From: an uncultured Alphaproteobacteria bacterium
GTDB lineage: Bacteria; Pseudomonadota; Alphaproteobacteria; Rhodobacterales; Rhodobacteraceae
Assembly (NCBI GenBank): GCA_929200255.1
Contig: CAKMYZ010000005.1
Location: forward strand, 1-64,000
Length of the DNA stretch: 64,000 nt
Direction: 5' to 3'
Of the stretch, positions 28,892 through 37,248 are shown piece by piece. Made by a program: the position numbers and the translations under genes. The notes below the pieces were generated by a model that saw nothing but the letters and a program-made list of their open reading frames with translations, was not told the DNA's origin and did no database searches. Every line of letters begins with the position of its first letter. Positions within the stretch are counted from its first letter, which is position 1.

Positions 28892-29860
28892 ATGTCATCC
28901 AATGTCAAAGGTGCATTGTTCGCGCTGCTCGCCTTTGGCATTTTTTCGACCCATGATGTGATCGTGAAAGTTCTGGGTGGGATCTATTCGCCCTTTCAGA
29001 TCGTGTTCTTCAGCGTATTGCTCAGCTTTCCCTTGGCGACGCTCATGCTGATGCGCGACAGCAAGCCGGGCACGCTTATTCCAGTGCATCCCTGGTGGCT
29101 GGCCCTGCGGACAGGGGCCGCTGCTGCAACCGGTGTCAGTGTGTTTTATGCGTTCTCGGTTCTGCCGTTGACACAGGTTTATGCCATCATTTTCGCGACG
29201 CCGCTTTTGATCACCATTCTGGCGATCCCCGTTTTGGGTGAAAGGGTGCGGTTGCGCCGCTGGATGGCGGTGCTTGTGGGTCTTGGCGGTGTCCTGGTGG
29301 TCCTGCGCCCGGGGGAAACCGCGCTGTCTTTAGGCCACCTTGCTGCCCTTGTGGGTGCTGTTGGCGGTGCTCTGGCCTCAATCGTTGTGCGCAAGATTGG
29401 CAGTGAGGAGCGGCCTGCAGTCATGTTGCTTTACCCGATGGTTGCGAATTTCACGCTGATGGCCTGTGCGCTGCCCTTCGTCTATGTGCCCATGCCGATT
29501 GAGCATCTAGGTTTGCTTGCGATCATTGCGGCCTTTGCATTGTTTGCCAGCCGCCTGATGATTTCGGCCTATCAGTCGGGTGAGGCTGCGATCATCGCAC
29601 CGATGCAGTATAGCCAGATCATATGGGCCAGCATTTTTGGCTATGCGTTCTTTGGTGAAACGATTGATCAGCCCACGGCGATTGGTGCGGGCATCGTTAT
29701 CGCCAGCGGCTTGTATATCGTGTTGCGCGAGAGCCGGAGTGGCAATTCAGAGAATACACCCGTGCTACGCACCCGGTCGCGGGCAGAGACCGGGACAACG
29801 CCGCGCATGTCACTCATGATGCGTCTGACCGGACGCACCCCGCCGCGTCAAGACGGCTGA
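28892..29860 (+). CDS. DMT-superfamily transporter (EamA)
   Basis: A 322-residue inner-membrane protein with ten hydrophobic helices arranged as two EamA repeats: first AFGIFSTHDVIVKVLGGIYS to LGGVLVVLRPGE, second LAALVGAVGGALASIVVRKI to AIGAGIVIASGLYIVLRESR. Such proteins export metabolites or amino acids; the substrate is unknown. The hydrophilic tail of ~40 residues is arginine-rich. The stop codon lies inside one arm of a palindrome shared with the convergent glutamate-synthase-like gene. Confidence 0.88.
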   Translation: MSSNVKGALFALLAFGIFSTHDVIVKVLGGIYSPFQIVFFSVLLSFPLATLMLMRDSKPGTLIPVHPWWLALRTGAAAATGVSVFYAFSVLPLTQVYAIIFATPLLITILAIPVLGERVRLRRWMAVLVGLGGVLVVLRPGETALSLGHLAALVGAVGGALASIVVRKIGSEERPAVMLLYPMVANFTLMACALPFVYVPMPIEHLGLLAIIAAFALFASRLMISAYQSGEAAIIAPMQYSQIIWASIFGYAFFGETIDQPTAIGAGIVIASGLYIVLRESRSGNSENTPVLRTRSRAETGTTPRMSLMMRLTGRTPPRQDG

Positions 29861-29960
29861 AGCGTTTCGGTTTCAGGCAGTATCACAATTTGCTGCCTCT
29901 CCCTGACGGTCGAACGCAGGTTGTGATGCACGATGTTTCAGGTCAAACCGAAACGCTTTA
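29858..29960. repeat. Nested palindrome between convergent genes
   Basis: AAGCGTTTCGGTTT (29860-29873) and AAACCGAAACGCTT (29945-29958) are a perfect 14-bp inverted repeat, extendable by two bases, enclosing 71 bases. Inside, ATCACAA (29883-29889) and TTGTGAT (29921-29927) form a second stem. Both flanking stop codons (TGA at 29858 and TAA at 29960) lie in the arms. It may be a bidirectional terminator or an intergenic palindromic element of the kind common in alphaproteobacteria. Confidence 0.75.
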
Positions 29961-31574
29961 ACGCGCCTCTGGCGGGGCAAAGCTGTGGGCGTCGGCCCGG
30001 TTCCAGCGCTCGGTGAACCCGTGATCATCACCCGTGCCCTCCAGCAGAAAGCCTTCTGGCATGTAGGTGTAGACGTCATTGGCTTCCGTCATGGTTCCGT
30101 CACCCCGGCGCGCCATGAAATGGTACGGCAAGAAATCACAGGGGTTCTGCAACCCCGCCGCCCCGGCGATTTCGCCCAGCGCCTTCAGCGTATTTTTGTG
30201 AAAGCGGGCCACACGTTGGCTTTTGTCGGCGACGTTCAGTGCCTTTTGGCGCAATGGATCCTGCGTGGTCACCCCGACGGGGCAGTGGTTGGTGTGGCAG
30301 GCCTGCGCCTGAATACAGCCAATCGCAAACATGTACCCGCGGGCCGAGTTACACCAATCTGCCCCCAGTGACAGCGCGTAAGCGATGTCAAAGGCGCTGA
30401 CCAGCTTGCCTGCCGCCCCGATCTTGATCTGATCGCGGATGCCCGCGCCGCGCAGGGTGTTATGGACAAAGCTGAGGCCCTCAACCATCGGCATGCCGAC
30501 GTGATTGGCAAATTCCAATGGTGCGGCGCCGGTGCCACCTTCGGTGCCGTCGACAACAATAAAGTCGGGGGTGATGGCGGTTTCCAGCATCGCCTTGACC
30601 ATGCACATGAACTCGCGCCGGTGGCCGATGCAAAGCTTGAAGCCAACAGGTTTGCCGTCGGACAATTCACGCAGCTTGCCAAGAAATTGCATCATCTCAA
30701 TTGGCCCGCTGAAGGCGCCATGGGCGGCGGGTGAGATGCAATCAACACCCATGGGAATATCACGGGCCTCTGCAATCTCTGGTGTGATCTTGGCCGCAGG
30801 CAACACGCCACCATGCCCGGGCTTGGCCCCCTGGCTTAGCTTGACCTCGATCATCTTGACCTGCGCAAGGGTGGCGCGTTCCGCGAATTTGTCGGGGTTA
30901 AAACTGCCATCGTCATTGCGGCAGCCAAAGTAGCCAGAGCCTATTTCATAGATCAGATCACCGCCACCTTCGCGGTGGTAGCGGCTGATCCCGCCTTCGC
31001 CGGTGTCATGGGCAAAGCCGCCGATCTTTGCACCCTTGTTCAGGGCTGAGATGGCATTGGCTGAGAGCGATCCAAAGCTCATCGCTGAGATGTTATAGAG
31101 CGAGGCCGCGTAAGGTTGTTTGCACTCAGGCCCGCCAACCGTGACGCGAAAGTCGCTGTCGTCAAAATGCGTGGGTTCAACCGAGTGGGTCAGCCAGTGA
31201 TAGCCCGCCTCATACACCCGTTCCTGCGTGCCAAATGGGCGTTTGTCCTCTGCCCCTTTTGCGCGTTGATAAACAAGCGAGCGTTGTTCGCGGCTAAAGG
31301 GTTGTTCGTCCTGATCACTTTCGATCAGGTATTGGCGAATTTCGGGGCGGATTTTTTCAAACAAAAACCGGATATGCCCGATGATGGGATAGTTGCGGGT
31401 CACAGCGTGATGGTCTTGGCTGATGTCGCGCAGACCAACCATGGTCAGCAAGGCGAAAATGACAAATAAGACAAAGACCCAAGGGGCCCAAAACCCGATC
31501 AGCAGTGTTGCGATGGCTAGCAGCGCCACGATTGCCAGCGTTGCATATCGCTGCAATGAGATTAATTCACGCAA
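29958..31574 (-). CDS. FMN-binding glutamate-synthase-like protein
   Basis: A 538-residue protein starting at a TTG with GGGAGAG six bases upstream. Residues ~12-48 hold two membrane helices (TLAIVALLAIATLLIGFW, VFVLFVIFALLTMVGL). The rest is the TIM-barrel FMN domain of glutamate synthase: YNISAMSFGSLSANAISALN, LSQGAKPGHGGVLPAAKI, VVDGTEGGTGAAPLEF, and an iron-sulfur-type cysteine cluster in CIQAQACHTNHCPVGVTTQD. It lacks the glutaminase domain, so it is not a classical GltB. A redox role at the membrane is inferred; the substrate is unknown. Confidence 0.85.
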   Translation of the reverse strand: MRELISLQRYATLAIVALLAIATLLIGFWAPWVFVLFVIFALLTMVGLRDISQDHHAVTRNYPIIGHIRFLFEKIRPEIRQYLIESDQDEQPFSREQRSLVYQRAKGAEDKRPFGTQERVYEAGYHWLTHSVEPTHFDDSDFRVTVGGPECKQPYAASLYNISAMSFGSLSANAISALNKGAKIGGFAHDTGEGGISRYHREGGGDLIYEIGSGYFGCRNDDGSFNPDKFAERATLAQVKMIEVKLSQGAKPGHGGVLPAAKITPEIAEARDIPMGVDCISPAAHGAFSGPIEMMQFLGKLRELSDGKPVGFKLCIGHRREFMCMVKAMLETAITPDFIVVDGTEGGTGAAPLEFANHVGMPMVEGLSFVHNTLRGAGIRDQIKIGAAGKLVSAFDIAYALSLGADWCNSARGYMFAIGCIQAQACHTNHCPVGVTTQDPLRQKALNVADKSQRVARFHKNTLKALGEIAGAAGLQNPCDFLPYHFMARRGDGTMTEANDVYTYMPEGFLLEGTGDDHGFTERWNRADAHSFAPPEAR

Positions 31575-31644
31575 AACGATCTCTCCCTTATTGATGTCAC
31601 CTTAGGGTGCTGATTTGGATAGCGAAAGACAGTTTGTCAGCGCT

Positions 31645-32454
31645 TTAGAAATCCGGCGTGACACCGGGCAAATCAAGCGCTTTGATCAACTCGCGCAATT
31701 CCTGCCGGGCAGCAACGTTTGAGATATTCATCCCCTTCACCCCGATGTCCCGCAGGTCCAGCAGGGTTAGCCCACGCGGAAAGAGTTCACGAAAGATCAC
31801 CCGTTCATTAAAGCCCGGCGCGGTGCGAAAGCCGATCCGCTTAGAGAGCTTGGCGACGGCCCGCTGCATCTTTTCCTTGTTTACCATCGCCTGTGCGCCC
31901 ATCCGGTTGCGCACGACGATCCAGTCAATGGGTTTAAGCCCTGCCTGACTGCGCAATTGTCGCGCATTCCATACCATTTCGGAATAGACCGAGGGGCCTG
32001 TGATGTCCTCTCCGTCACTGTCCACATGGGCCAAAAGATCAAAGTCGACAAAGCTGTCATTCAGTGGGGTGATCAGCGTGTCAGCCAGTGAATGGGCGAC
32101 CTGGCTTAACCGGGTATGCGAGCCAGGACAGTCGATCAGGATGAAGTCGGCAGACGATTCCATTTTGGCCACGGCCATGGACAGACGGTGATCATAGGCG
32201 TTTTCGCCCGGCTTCAATGTCGTTTGGTCAATCTCTGGCAGATCGTGATAGGCAGGCGTTGGCAGATCAAGGCCCTTCTTGGCAAGGAACGTCTGCCGGT
32301 TTTTGATGTAACGCCCCAGTGTTTTCTGGCGCAGATCAAGGTCAAGCGTGTCCACCCTATGGCCCATGCGGGCCAATGCCGTGGCCACATGCATCGAGAC
32401 CGTAGATTTGCCCGCACCGCCTTTTTCGTTGCCGACAACAATTATATGCGCCAC
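31645..32454 (-). CDS. mipZ: Division plane positioning ATPase MipZ
   Basis: A 269-residue ParA/MinD-type ATPase. The deviant Walker A motif is VVGNEKGGAGKSTVSMHVAT, with DLDLRQKTLGRYIKNR and ILIDCPGSHTRLSQVAHSLA as the switch regions. Length and DLDLRQ/NRQ motifs fit MipZ, which forms a polar gradient on chromosomal ParB and keeps FtsZ at mid-cell in alphaproteobacteria that lack MinCD. The start is a GTG with GAGGGCC about 7 bases upstream. It is divergent from the DEAD-box gene over a 366-bp gap. Confidence 0.9.
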   Translation of the reverse strand: MAHIIVVGNEKGGAGKSTVSMHVATALARMGHRVDTLDLDLRQKTLGRYIKNRQTFLAKKGLDLPTPAYHDLPEIDQTTLKPGENAYDHRLSMAVAKMESSADFILIDCPGSHTRLSQVAHSLADTLITPLNDSFVDFDLLAHVDSDGEDITGPSVYSEMVWNARQLRSQAGLKPIDWIVVRNRMGAQAMVNKEKMQRAVAKLSKRIGFRTAPGFNERVIFRELFPRGLTLLDLRDIGVKGMNISNVAARQELRELIKALDLPGVTPDF

Positions 32455-32820
32455 TGCACGGCCCTCACCATTTATGTCTTTGATCCACTATATGATGTGG
32501 TCTGCATGAGTGAAAGCACGAGGCGACACCACGCACGTTCTTTTTCGCGCTGCCTTGACAGATGGTCTGTGAAGGCGCATGTGCCACCTAATCGACGCAA
32601 GCTGCCGCGTGAGCAGAGCGGGATGTACAGTCTGTCGCAAGGTGTCGTTTAAACTTCAGGTTCCCACATCACGCAGGGGTCCCGCGCCACATCGGCGCCC
32701 GGACAATGCGGTCTTGGCTGTCAGCATATTGGCGCAACCTTGCAGGGGTTCACGACACTTATGTCGCGGGCCAAATGATATGTGCGGGCCAGACGCCCGC
32801 AAGAAACAGGATATCCATTC
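32455..32820. other. 366-bp gap between mipZ and the helicase gene
   Basis: Divergent promoters for mipZ and the helicase are expected here. A 48-codon plus-strand frame (ATG at 32507, ending TAA at ~32652, start MSESTRRHHARSFSRCLDRW) lacks a convincing ribosome binding site and resembles nothing known; it is not called. The 3' part (ggacaatgcggtcttggctg onward) could be a long 5' untranslated leader of the helicase mRNA, as is common for cold-induced DEAD-box genes, but no specific structure was identified. Confidence 0.3.
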
Positions 32821-34122
32821 ATGGATTTTGACATGCTGGGCCTCGCGCCCCGATTGATTAACGTACTCGAAGACCAGGGGATCACCAATCCCACCCCAAT
32901 TCAGACCCAAGCCATCCCGCACGCCATGAATGGCCGCGACGTGATGGGGCTTGCACAGACGGGCAGTGGTAAAACCGCAGCTTTTGGTTTGCCAATGATC
33001 CACGCGCTGATGAAGGCGGGTGTGAAACCCAACCCAAAAACATCGCGTGGTCTGATTCTTGCCCCAACGCGCGAGTTGGCCAAACAGATCGCTGACAACC
33101 TGACCGCCTATACCAAAGGCAGCCACTTGAAAGTGGCGCTGGTGGTCGGCGGAGCGGGGATCGTGGCACAGACGAAACGCCTGGCTGGCGGCGTTGACCT
33201 GCTGGTCGCAACACCCGGCCGCTTGATTGACCTGATCGACCGTCGCGCCGTACGTTTGGACGAAACGATCTACCTGGTCCTTGATGAGGCCGATCAAATG
33301 CTCGATATGGGTTTCATCCATGCGCTGCGTCGCATCGCGCCGCTGCTGGCCAAAGATCGCCAGACGATGATGTTCTCGGCCACGATGCCGAAACTGATGG
33401 GCGAGTTGGCCGGAACTTATTTGACCGACGCCGTGCGCGTGCAGGTGAACCCACCCGGCCAGGCGGTCAAGAAGATCAACCAATCTGTCCATTTCGTGGC
33501 ACAAGCGGCCAAGACCGACCTGCTGATCGAACTGCTGGACAAGCATCGGGATGAACTGGCGATTGTGTTTGGGCGGACCAAGCACGGTTGTGAGAAGCTT
33601 TACAAAGTGCTTGAGAAGAAAGGCTTCGCTGCCGCTTCGATCCATGGCAACAAATCGCAAGGGCAGCGCCAGCGCGCGCTGGAGGCATTCAAGGCCGGCA
33701 AGACCCGCGTTCTTGTGGCAACGGATGTGGCGGCCCGTGGCCTCGACATCCCAGATGTGCGGTTTGTCTATAACTACGACCTGCCCAATGTGGCCGAAAA
33801 CTACGTCCATCGCATTGGCCGAACCGCGCGCGCGGGGGCTGACGGATCAGCGGTCGCATTGGTGGCACCAGATGAGATGATCGAATTGCAGGACATCGAA
33901 AAGGCGATGAAGGATACGATTCCTGTCGCCTCTGGCCGTCGTTGGGAAATCCAGCCCGGCCAGAAAAAGCGCCCCAACGGTGGTGGCGGACGTCGTGGCG
34001 GTGGTGGTAATCGCGCGGGTGGTCAGCGCGCTGGCAGCAAACCCGGTGGCGGTCATGGCAAGCCCGGTGGGCGCCGCCGGGGCGGCGGCGGTGGTCGAAG
34101 TCGCGGGCACTCAGCGGCGTAG
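32821..34122 (+). CDS. DEAD-box RNA helicase, RhlE-like
   Basis: A 433-residue ATP-dependent RNA helicase. All core motifs are visible: Q motif (NPTPIQTQAIP), Walker A (AQTGSGKTAAFGLP), Ia (PTRELAKQIA), DEAD (VLDEADQMLDMGF), SAT (FSATMPKLMGELA), then GRTKHGCEKLYKVL, ATDVAARGLDIPDV and HRIGRTARAG. The last ~60 residues are Gly/Arg-rich (GGGGRRGGGGNRAGGQRAGS), a non-specific RNA-binding tail. The start ATG at 32821 is preferred to an in-frame start 13 codons earlier. Probable roles are ribosome assembly or RNA decay, especially in the cold. Confidence 0.92.
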   Translation: MDFDMLGLAPRLINVLEDQGITNPTPIQTQAIPHAMNGRDVMGLAQTGSGKTAAFGLPMIHALMKAGVKPNPKTSRGLILAPTRELAKQIADNLTAYTKGSHLKVALVVGGAGIVAQTKRLAGGVDLLVATPGRLIDLIDRRAVRLDETIYLVLDEADQMLDMGFIHALRRIAPLLAKDRQTMMFSATMPKLMGELAGTYLTDAVRVQVNPPGQAVKKINQSVHFVAQAAKTDLLIELLDKHRDELAIVFGRTKHGCEKLYKVLEKKGFAAASIHGNKSQGQRQRALEAFKAGKTRVLVATDVAARGLDIPDVRFVYNYDLPNVAENYVHRIGRTARAGADGSAVALVAPDEMIELQDIEKAMKDTIPVASGRRWEIQPGQKKRPNGGGGRRGGGGNRAGGQRAGSKPGGGHGKPGGRRRGGGGGRSRGHSAA

Positions 34123-34128
34123 CGCCAA

Positions 34129-34173
34129 CAGAGTTTTTCCAAAACTCTGGCCCAAAATCTTCGAAGATTTTGG
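34129..34173. terminator. Tandem perfect palindromes, bidirectional terminator
   Basis: Two hairpins fill the gap between convergent genes. CAGAGTTTT / AAAACTCTG (34129-34137, 34141-34149) has a TCC loop; CCAAAATCTTCGAAGATTTTGG (34152-34173, 22 bases) is a perfect palindrome. A/T-rich stem ends provide U-runs in either direction. Similar AAAATCTTCGAAGATTTT elements recur in Rhodobacteraceae (recall). Confidence 0.75.
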
Positions 34174-34175
34174 TG

Positions 34176-34490
34176 TCACCCGTATTTGCGAAATGCCTCC
34201 ATTTCGAGGCTGAGTTTGGTGTGCAGCTCTGACAATCGCAGCTGCACAGCTTTGCGTTTGGCCGCATCAGTCAGGTGTTTCAACTGCTCCTGCGCTTCCA
34301 GAATCTGACGGCGCAGGATGACTACCGGTGATTTGGCATCTGCCTCCTGCATCATCCTGTTCAACACGGCATTCTGCGGGTGATCCAGATTTGCCAAGGG
34401 TTTGCCCGCGCCAGGTAGATCATCAAACTCCCCGCGCTTCTCAGCGTTTTGCACGATCTGATCAATCAGTCCGCTCAACGGATGGTGCAT
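34176..34490 (-). CDS. DUF1992 (DnaJC28-like) protein
   Basis: A 104-residue protein beginning MHHPLSGLIDQIVQNAEKRG, with the family motif GEFDDLPGAGKPLANLD and a helical C-terminus (VVILRRQILEAQEQLKHLTD, HTKLSLEMEAFRKYG). This is the DUF1992 domain found next to a J-domain in eukaryotic DNAJC28 and alone in bacteria; its molecular role is unknown. It is cytoplasmic, monocistronic and convergent with the helicase gene across paired palindromes. Confidence 0.88.
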   Translation of the reverse strand: MHHPLSGLIDQIVQNAEKRGEFDDLPGAGKPLANLDHPQNAVLNRMMQEADAKSPVVILRRQILEAQEQLKHLTDAAKRKAVQLRLSELHTKLSLEMEAFRKYG

Positions 34491-34600
34491 GGTGAGGGTC
34501 TTTCTTTTACCAGTGCGCGCACTCTAATTGCATAGAAGTTGTGTGATTCTCAAACCCCAGGCAACTAGCATCAGCTTGATAATGATTAAGGGGGAGTGAC

Positions 34601-34796
34601 ATGGCATATCCATTTCAGGATGTGGATGTCGCGTTGCCGGCATTGTGACCGACCCCTTTGCGGTTGCCGAGCTGCGCCAACTTGCGCAAGACGCTGACGT
34701 CAGTCATCTTGAAATGGTCAGCCGAACCGCAACAGCGCCTGAAAAAATGCTGCCCTGAGTTGGGGAAATAACCAAACTGATGGGAGCACGCGGCCA
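34601..34796 (+). pseudogene. Decayed small gene, 5' part, split by IS66
   Basis: An ATG at 34601 follows an excellent ribosome binding site (aagggggagtgac) but stops after 15 codons (MAYPFQDVDVALPAL). A -1 frame then continues GIVTDPFAVAELRQLAQDAD.. to EKMLP, meets a TGA at 34756-34758, and in the same frame goes on VGEITKLMGARGQ into the IS66 target duplication. So the gene carries a frameshift, a nonsense codon and the insertion. The reconstructed protein would be ~110 residues, of no recognised family. GATAATGATT upstream is faintly Fur-box-like. Confidence 0.6.
34789..34796 (+). repeat. IS66 target-site duplication, left copy
   Basis: CGCGGCCA immediately before the left terminal repeat, identical to the 8 bases immediately after the right one (38569-38576). 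Eight base pairs is the duplication length characteristic of IS66-family elements. Confidence 0.9.
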
Positions 34797-34822
34797 GTAA
34801 CCGTCTGGCCTCCCCGCTCTGA
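34797..34822 (+). repeat. IS66 left terminal inverted repeat
   Basis: Begins GTAACCGTCTGGCCTCCCCG. It matches the inverted right end in 20 of 26 positions, including the first eight. Confidence 0.9.
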
Positions 34823-34881
34823 TGTGTCTTGATGTGGTCTGATAATGTCCATTGTTGATAATGGACATCTTGAGGGCGGAT

Positions 34882-35271
34882 ATGGCGGGCAAGAAGGGAC
34901 AGAAGAAGCGGTTCTGGTCGGATGATGAGAAGCGCTTGATTTGCGGGCAGACGACGGTGTCGGATGTATCGGTTGCGCAGGTTGCGCGGCGTTATGCTAT
35001 GAATGCCAACCTGATCCATAATTGGTTGAAGGATCCGAGGTTTGCGCCGGTGCATGACATCAATGCGGTGGTGGATACTGGTACAGGCTTTCTGCCGGTT
35101 GAGATCGCAGACACAGTCGCTGTTTCCTTAGTCGATGAAGCGCCTCAGATGGACGTCGCGGTTTCGGCTGACCGTGTGGACATCACGTTGTCAGACGGCC
35201 GGCGGATTTTGGTGGAAGGCCCCACGGCCCTGTCTGGGGTTCTGGCTCTGGTCGAAGGGCTGATGGTGTGA
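34882..35271 (+). CDS. tnpA: IS66 accessory protein TnpA
   Basis: A 129-residue basic protein starting [20 protein letters not shown]. The N-terminal helix-turn-helix ([20 protein letters not shown]) is a MerR/Tc1-type DNA-binding module found in IS66 TnpA, and the C-terminal part ([18 protein letters not shown]) is typical. TnpA is needed for transposition along with TnpB and TnpC. The ATG at 34882 has GAGGGC upstream; in-frame starts at 34852 and 34861 are possible. Its stop overlaps the tnpB GTG by 4 bp. Confidence 0.88.
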   Translation: MAGKKGQKKRFWSDDEKRLICGQTTVSDVSVAQVARRYAMNANLIHNWLKDPRFAPVHDINAVVDTGTGFLPVEIADTVAVSLVDEAPQMDVAVSADRVDITLSDGRRILVEGPTALSGVLALVEGLMV

Positions 35272-35639
35272 TCCCGGTTCCGTCGAACACGCGGGTCTGG
35301 CTGGCGGCGGGTGTCACGGACATGCGCAAGCAGTTCAACGGATTGTCAGCCTTGGCCGAGGGCGTTCTGAAGCAGGATCCGTATTCGGGGCATCTGTTTG
35401 TGTTTCGTGGCCGCCGGGGCGATCTCATCAAGATCGTATGGTGGGATGGTCAGGGGGCTTGCATGTTTTCCAAGCGTCTGGAGAAGGGCAGATACATTTG
35501 GCCCGCAGCTTCAGATGGCAAGGTGACGATCAGTCCAGCGCAATTGTCGATGCTGCTGGAAGGGATTGACTGGCGTGCGCCACAACGGACTTGGCGGCCT
35601 TTGACGGTCGGCAATTTATCAGCAAATCCAGCACCATAG
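35268..35639 (+). CDS. tnpB: IS66 accessory protein TnpB (Orf2)
   Basis: A 123-residue protein of the IS66 Orf2 family, starting at a GTG ([20 protein letters not shown]). The conserved core is [40 protein letters not shown] and [12 protein letters not shown]. Its biochemical role is unknown, but it is essential for transposition in studied IS66 elements. The 4-bp overlap with tnpA (GTGA) implies translational coupling. The C-terminus after [12 protein letters not shown] is a short variable tail. Confidence 0.92.
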   Translation: MIPVPSNTRVWLAAGVTDMRKQFNGLSALAEGVLKQDPYSGHLFVFRGRRGDLIKIVWWDGQGACMFSKRLEKGRYIWPAASDGKVTISPAQLSMLLEGIDWRAPQRTWRPLTVGNLSANPAP

Positions 35640-35676
35640 GATTCACATTGGTGTGCCGATCCGCTATCTATCGGTC

Positions 35677-37179
35677 ATGTATGACGCACCTAAATTCCTG
35701 CCATCTGACCCTACAGAACTGCGTGTTGCGGCAGAAGGTTTGGTCGAACTGGCCAAGGCCCAAGCGTTGCAGATTGAGAAGTTGAAGCACCAGCTTGCAG
35801 GCCATCAAAAGCATCGTTTTGGATCAAAGTCGGAATCGTCTGACCAACTCAACCTGCAGCTTCGGCTGGAAGAGGAAGAAACAGCTGCCGCCCAGATCAA
35901 CCTACCTGAAGAGGTGACTGATCCCGAGCCAAAGCAAAAACCAAAGCGCAAGCCGCTGCCGCCAACCCTGCCTCGCAATGAGCAGATACTGAGCCCAGGT
36001 GAGGCGTGCAAATGTGGCGGCGAACTGCGGGCCATTGGCGAAGATGTGACCGAGGAACTGGAATATGTCCCAGGCCGGTTTGTTGTGAACCGGATCGTCC
36101 GCCCTCGGATGGCTTGCAAATGCTGCGACAAGATCGTGCAAGCCGCGTTGCCATCGCGCCCCATTGAGCGCGGCCGACCTGGTGCCGGTCTGTTGGCCCA
36201 TGTGCTTGTGAACAAATACGCGGACCATTGCCCCTTATATCGCCAAAGCCAGATCTTCGCCCGCGAAGGCATTGACCTGGATCGTTCCACGCTGGCGGGA
36301 TGGGTTGGGCAATCCACGAAGCTTCTGGAACCCCTGGCTGACGCCATCGGGCGTTATGCCCGAGCCGGAGAGGCGATCTTTGCGGACGACACACCGATCA
36401 AGATGCAAGCCAAAAAGAAGTGTGCAACAGCCCGCATCTGGACCTATGTCCGCGATGAACGACCATGGGGCAGCTCCGATCCACCGGCGGCTTTGTACAA
36501 GTTCAGTACCGACCGCGAAGGCAAACATCCCACCGAACATCTGGCCAACTACCAAGGTTGGATACACGCGGATGGATATACAGGGTTCAATGATCTGTTC
36601 AGCAAGGAAGACGTCCATGAGATGGCCTGCATGGCCCATGTCCGCCGCAAGTTCGTCGATATCTTCCAGTCGCAAGGCTCACAGATCGCCGAAGAGGCCA
36701 TCCGCCGGATCGCACTTCTCTATGCCGTCGAAAAGGCCGCGCGAGGCAAGTCACCGGATGAACGGGTGGCATTGCGCCAACGCGATGCCAAACCGGTGTT
36801 TGATGGTCTGGAAGTCTGGTTTGGCGCGCAGCTGAACCGCATCTCTGGCAAATCGGAACTGGCCAAGGTCATCCGCTATGCTCTTGGCCGCATGAAGAAG
36901 ATGCGCGGATATCTCAAAAACGGCTTCCTGGAGCTCGACAATAATTGTGCAGAGAGATCAATCCGTTGTGTGGCCTTGGGCAGGAAGAATTATCTCTTCG
37001 TGGGCTCCGAAGGTGGAGGCAAAGTAGCTGCCATTACCTACACCCTGATCGAAACCGCCAAGCTCAACAAAGTCGATCCACAAGCCTGGCTCACTTGGGT
37101 TCTCGCTCAAATCGCCGACCACAAGATCAAACGCATCGACGAGCTCCTCCCATGGCGTTACGCTGCTACAGTAGCATAA
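35677..37179 (+). CDS. tnpC: IS66 transposase TnpC
   Basis: A ~500-residue DDE transposase. Residues ~25-65 form a leucine-zipper-like coiled coil ([20 protein letters not shown]). A zinc-binding segment follows ([36 protein letters not shown]). The catalytic triad is visible: D in [12 protein letters not shown] in [13 protein letters not shown], and E in [20 protein letters not shown]. The C-terminal IS66 domain ends [11 protein letters not shown]. The frame is intact, so the element may be active. Starts at 35653 (GTG) and 35677 (ATG) are both possible. Confidence 0.93.
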   Translation: MYDAPKFLPSDPTELRVAAEGLVELAKAQALQIEKLKHQLAGHQKHRFGSKSESSDQLNLQLRLEEEETAAAQINLPEEVTDPEPKQKPKRKPLPPTLPRNEQILSPGEACKCGGELRAIGEDVTEELEYVPGRFVVNRIVRPRMACKCCDKIVQAALPSRPIERGRPGAGLLAHVLVNKYADHCPLYRQSQIFAREGIDLDRSTLAGWVGQSTKLLEPLADAIGRYARAGEAIFADDTPIKMQAKKKCATARIWTYVRDERPWGSSDPPAALYKFSTDREGKHPTEHLANYQGWIHADGYTGFNDLFSKEDVHEMACMAHVRRKFVDIFQSQGSQIAEEAIRRIALLYAVEKAARGKSPDERVALRQRDAKPVFDGLEVWFGAQLNRISGKSELAKVIRYALGRMKKMRGYLKNGFLELDNNCAERSIRCVALGRKNYLFVGSEGGGKVAAITYTLIETAKLNKVDPQAWLTWVLAQIADHKIKRIDELLPWRYAATVA

Positions 37180-37248
37180 CAGCTCAAACCCTGCTTCAAT
37201 GGTTGGGAGCCTTACAGTACAGAAAACAATGGAACGGTGACACATAGC

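Noticed and set aside
32656-33810. 384-codon minus-strand frame inside the helicase gene
   Set aside because: Antisense to a complete DEAD-box helicase; composition is that of a shadow frame.
37186-37214. Right end of IS66 immediately after tnpC (..AGCCTTAC)
   Set aside because: Only GTAA matches the left terminal repeat, and the following bases are not the target duplication; the 38568 end with CGCGGCCA is far better.
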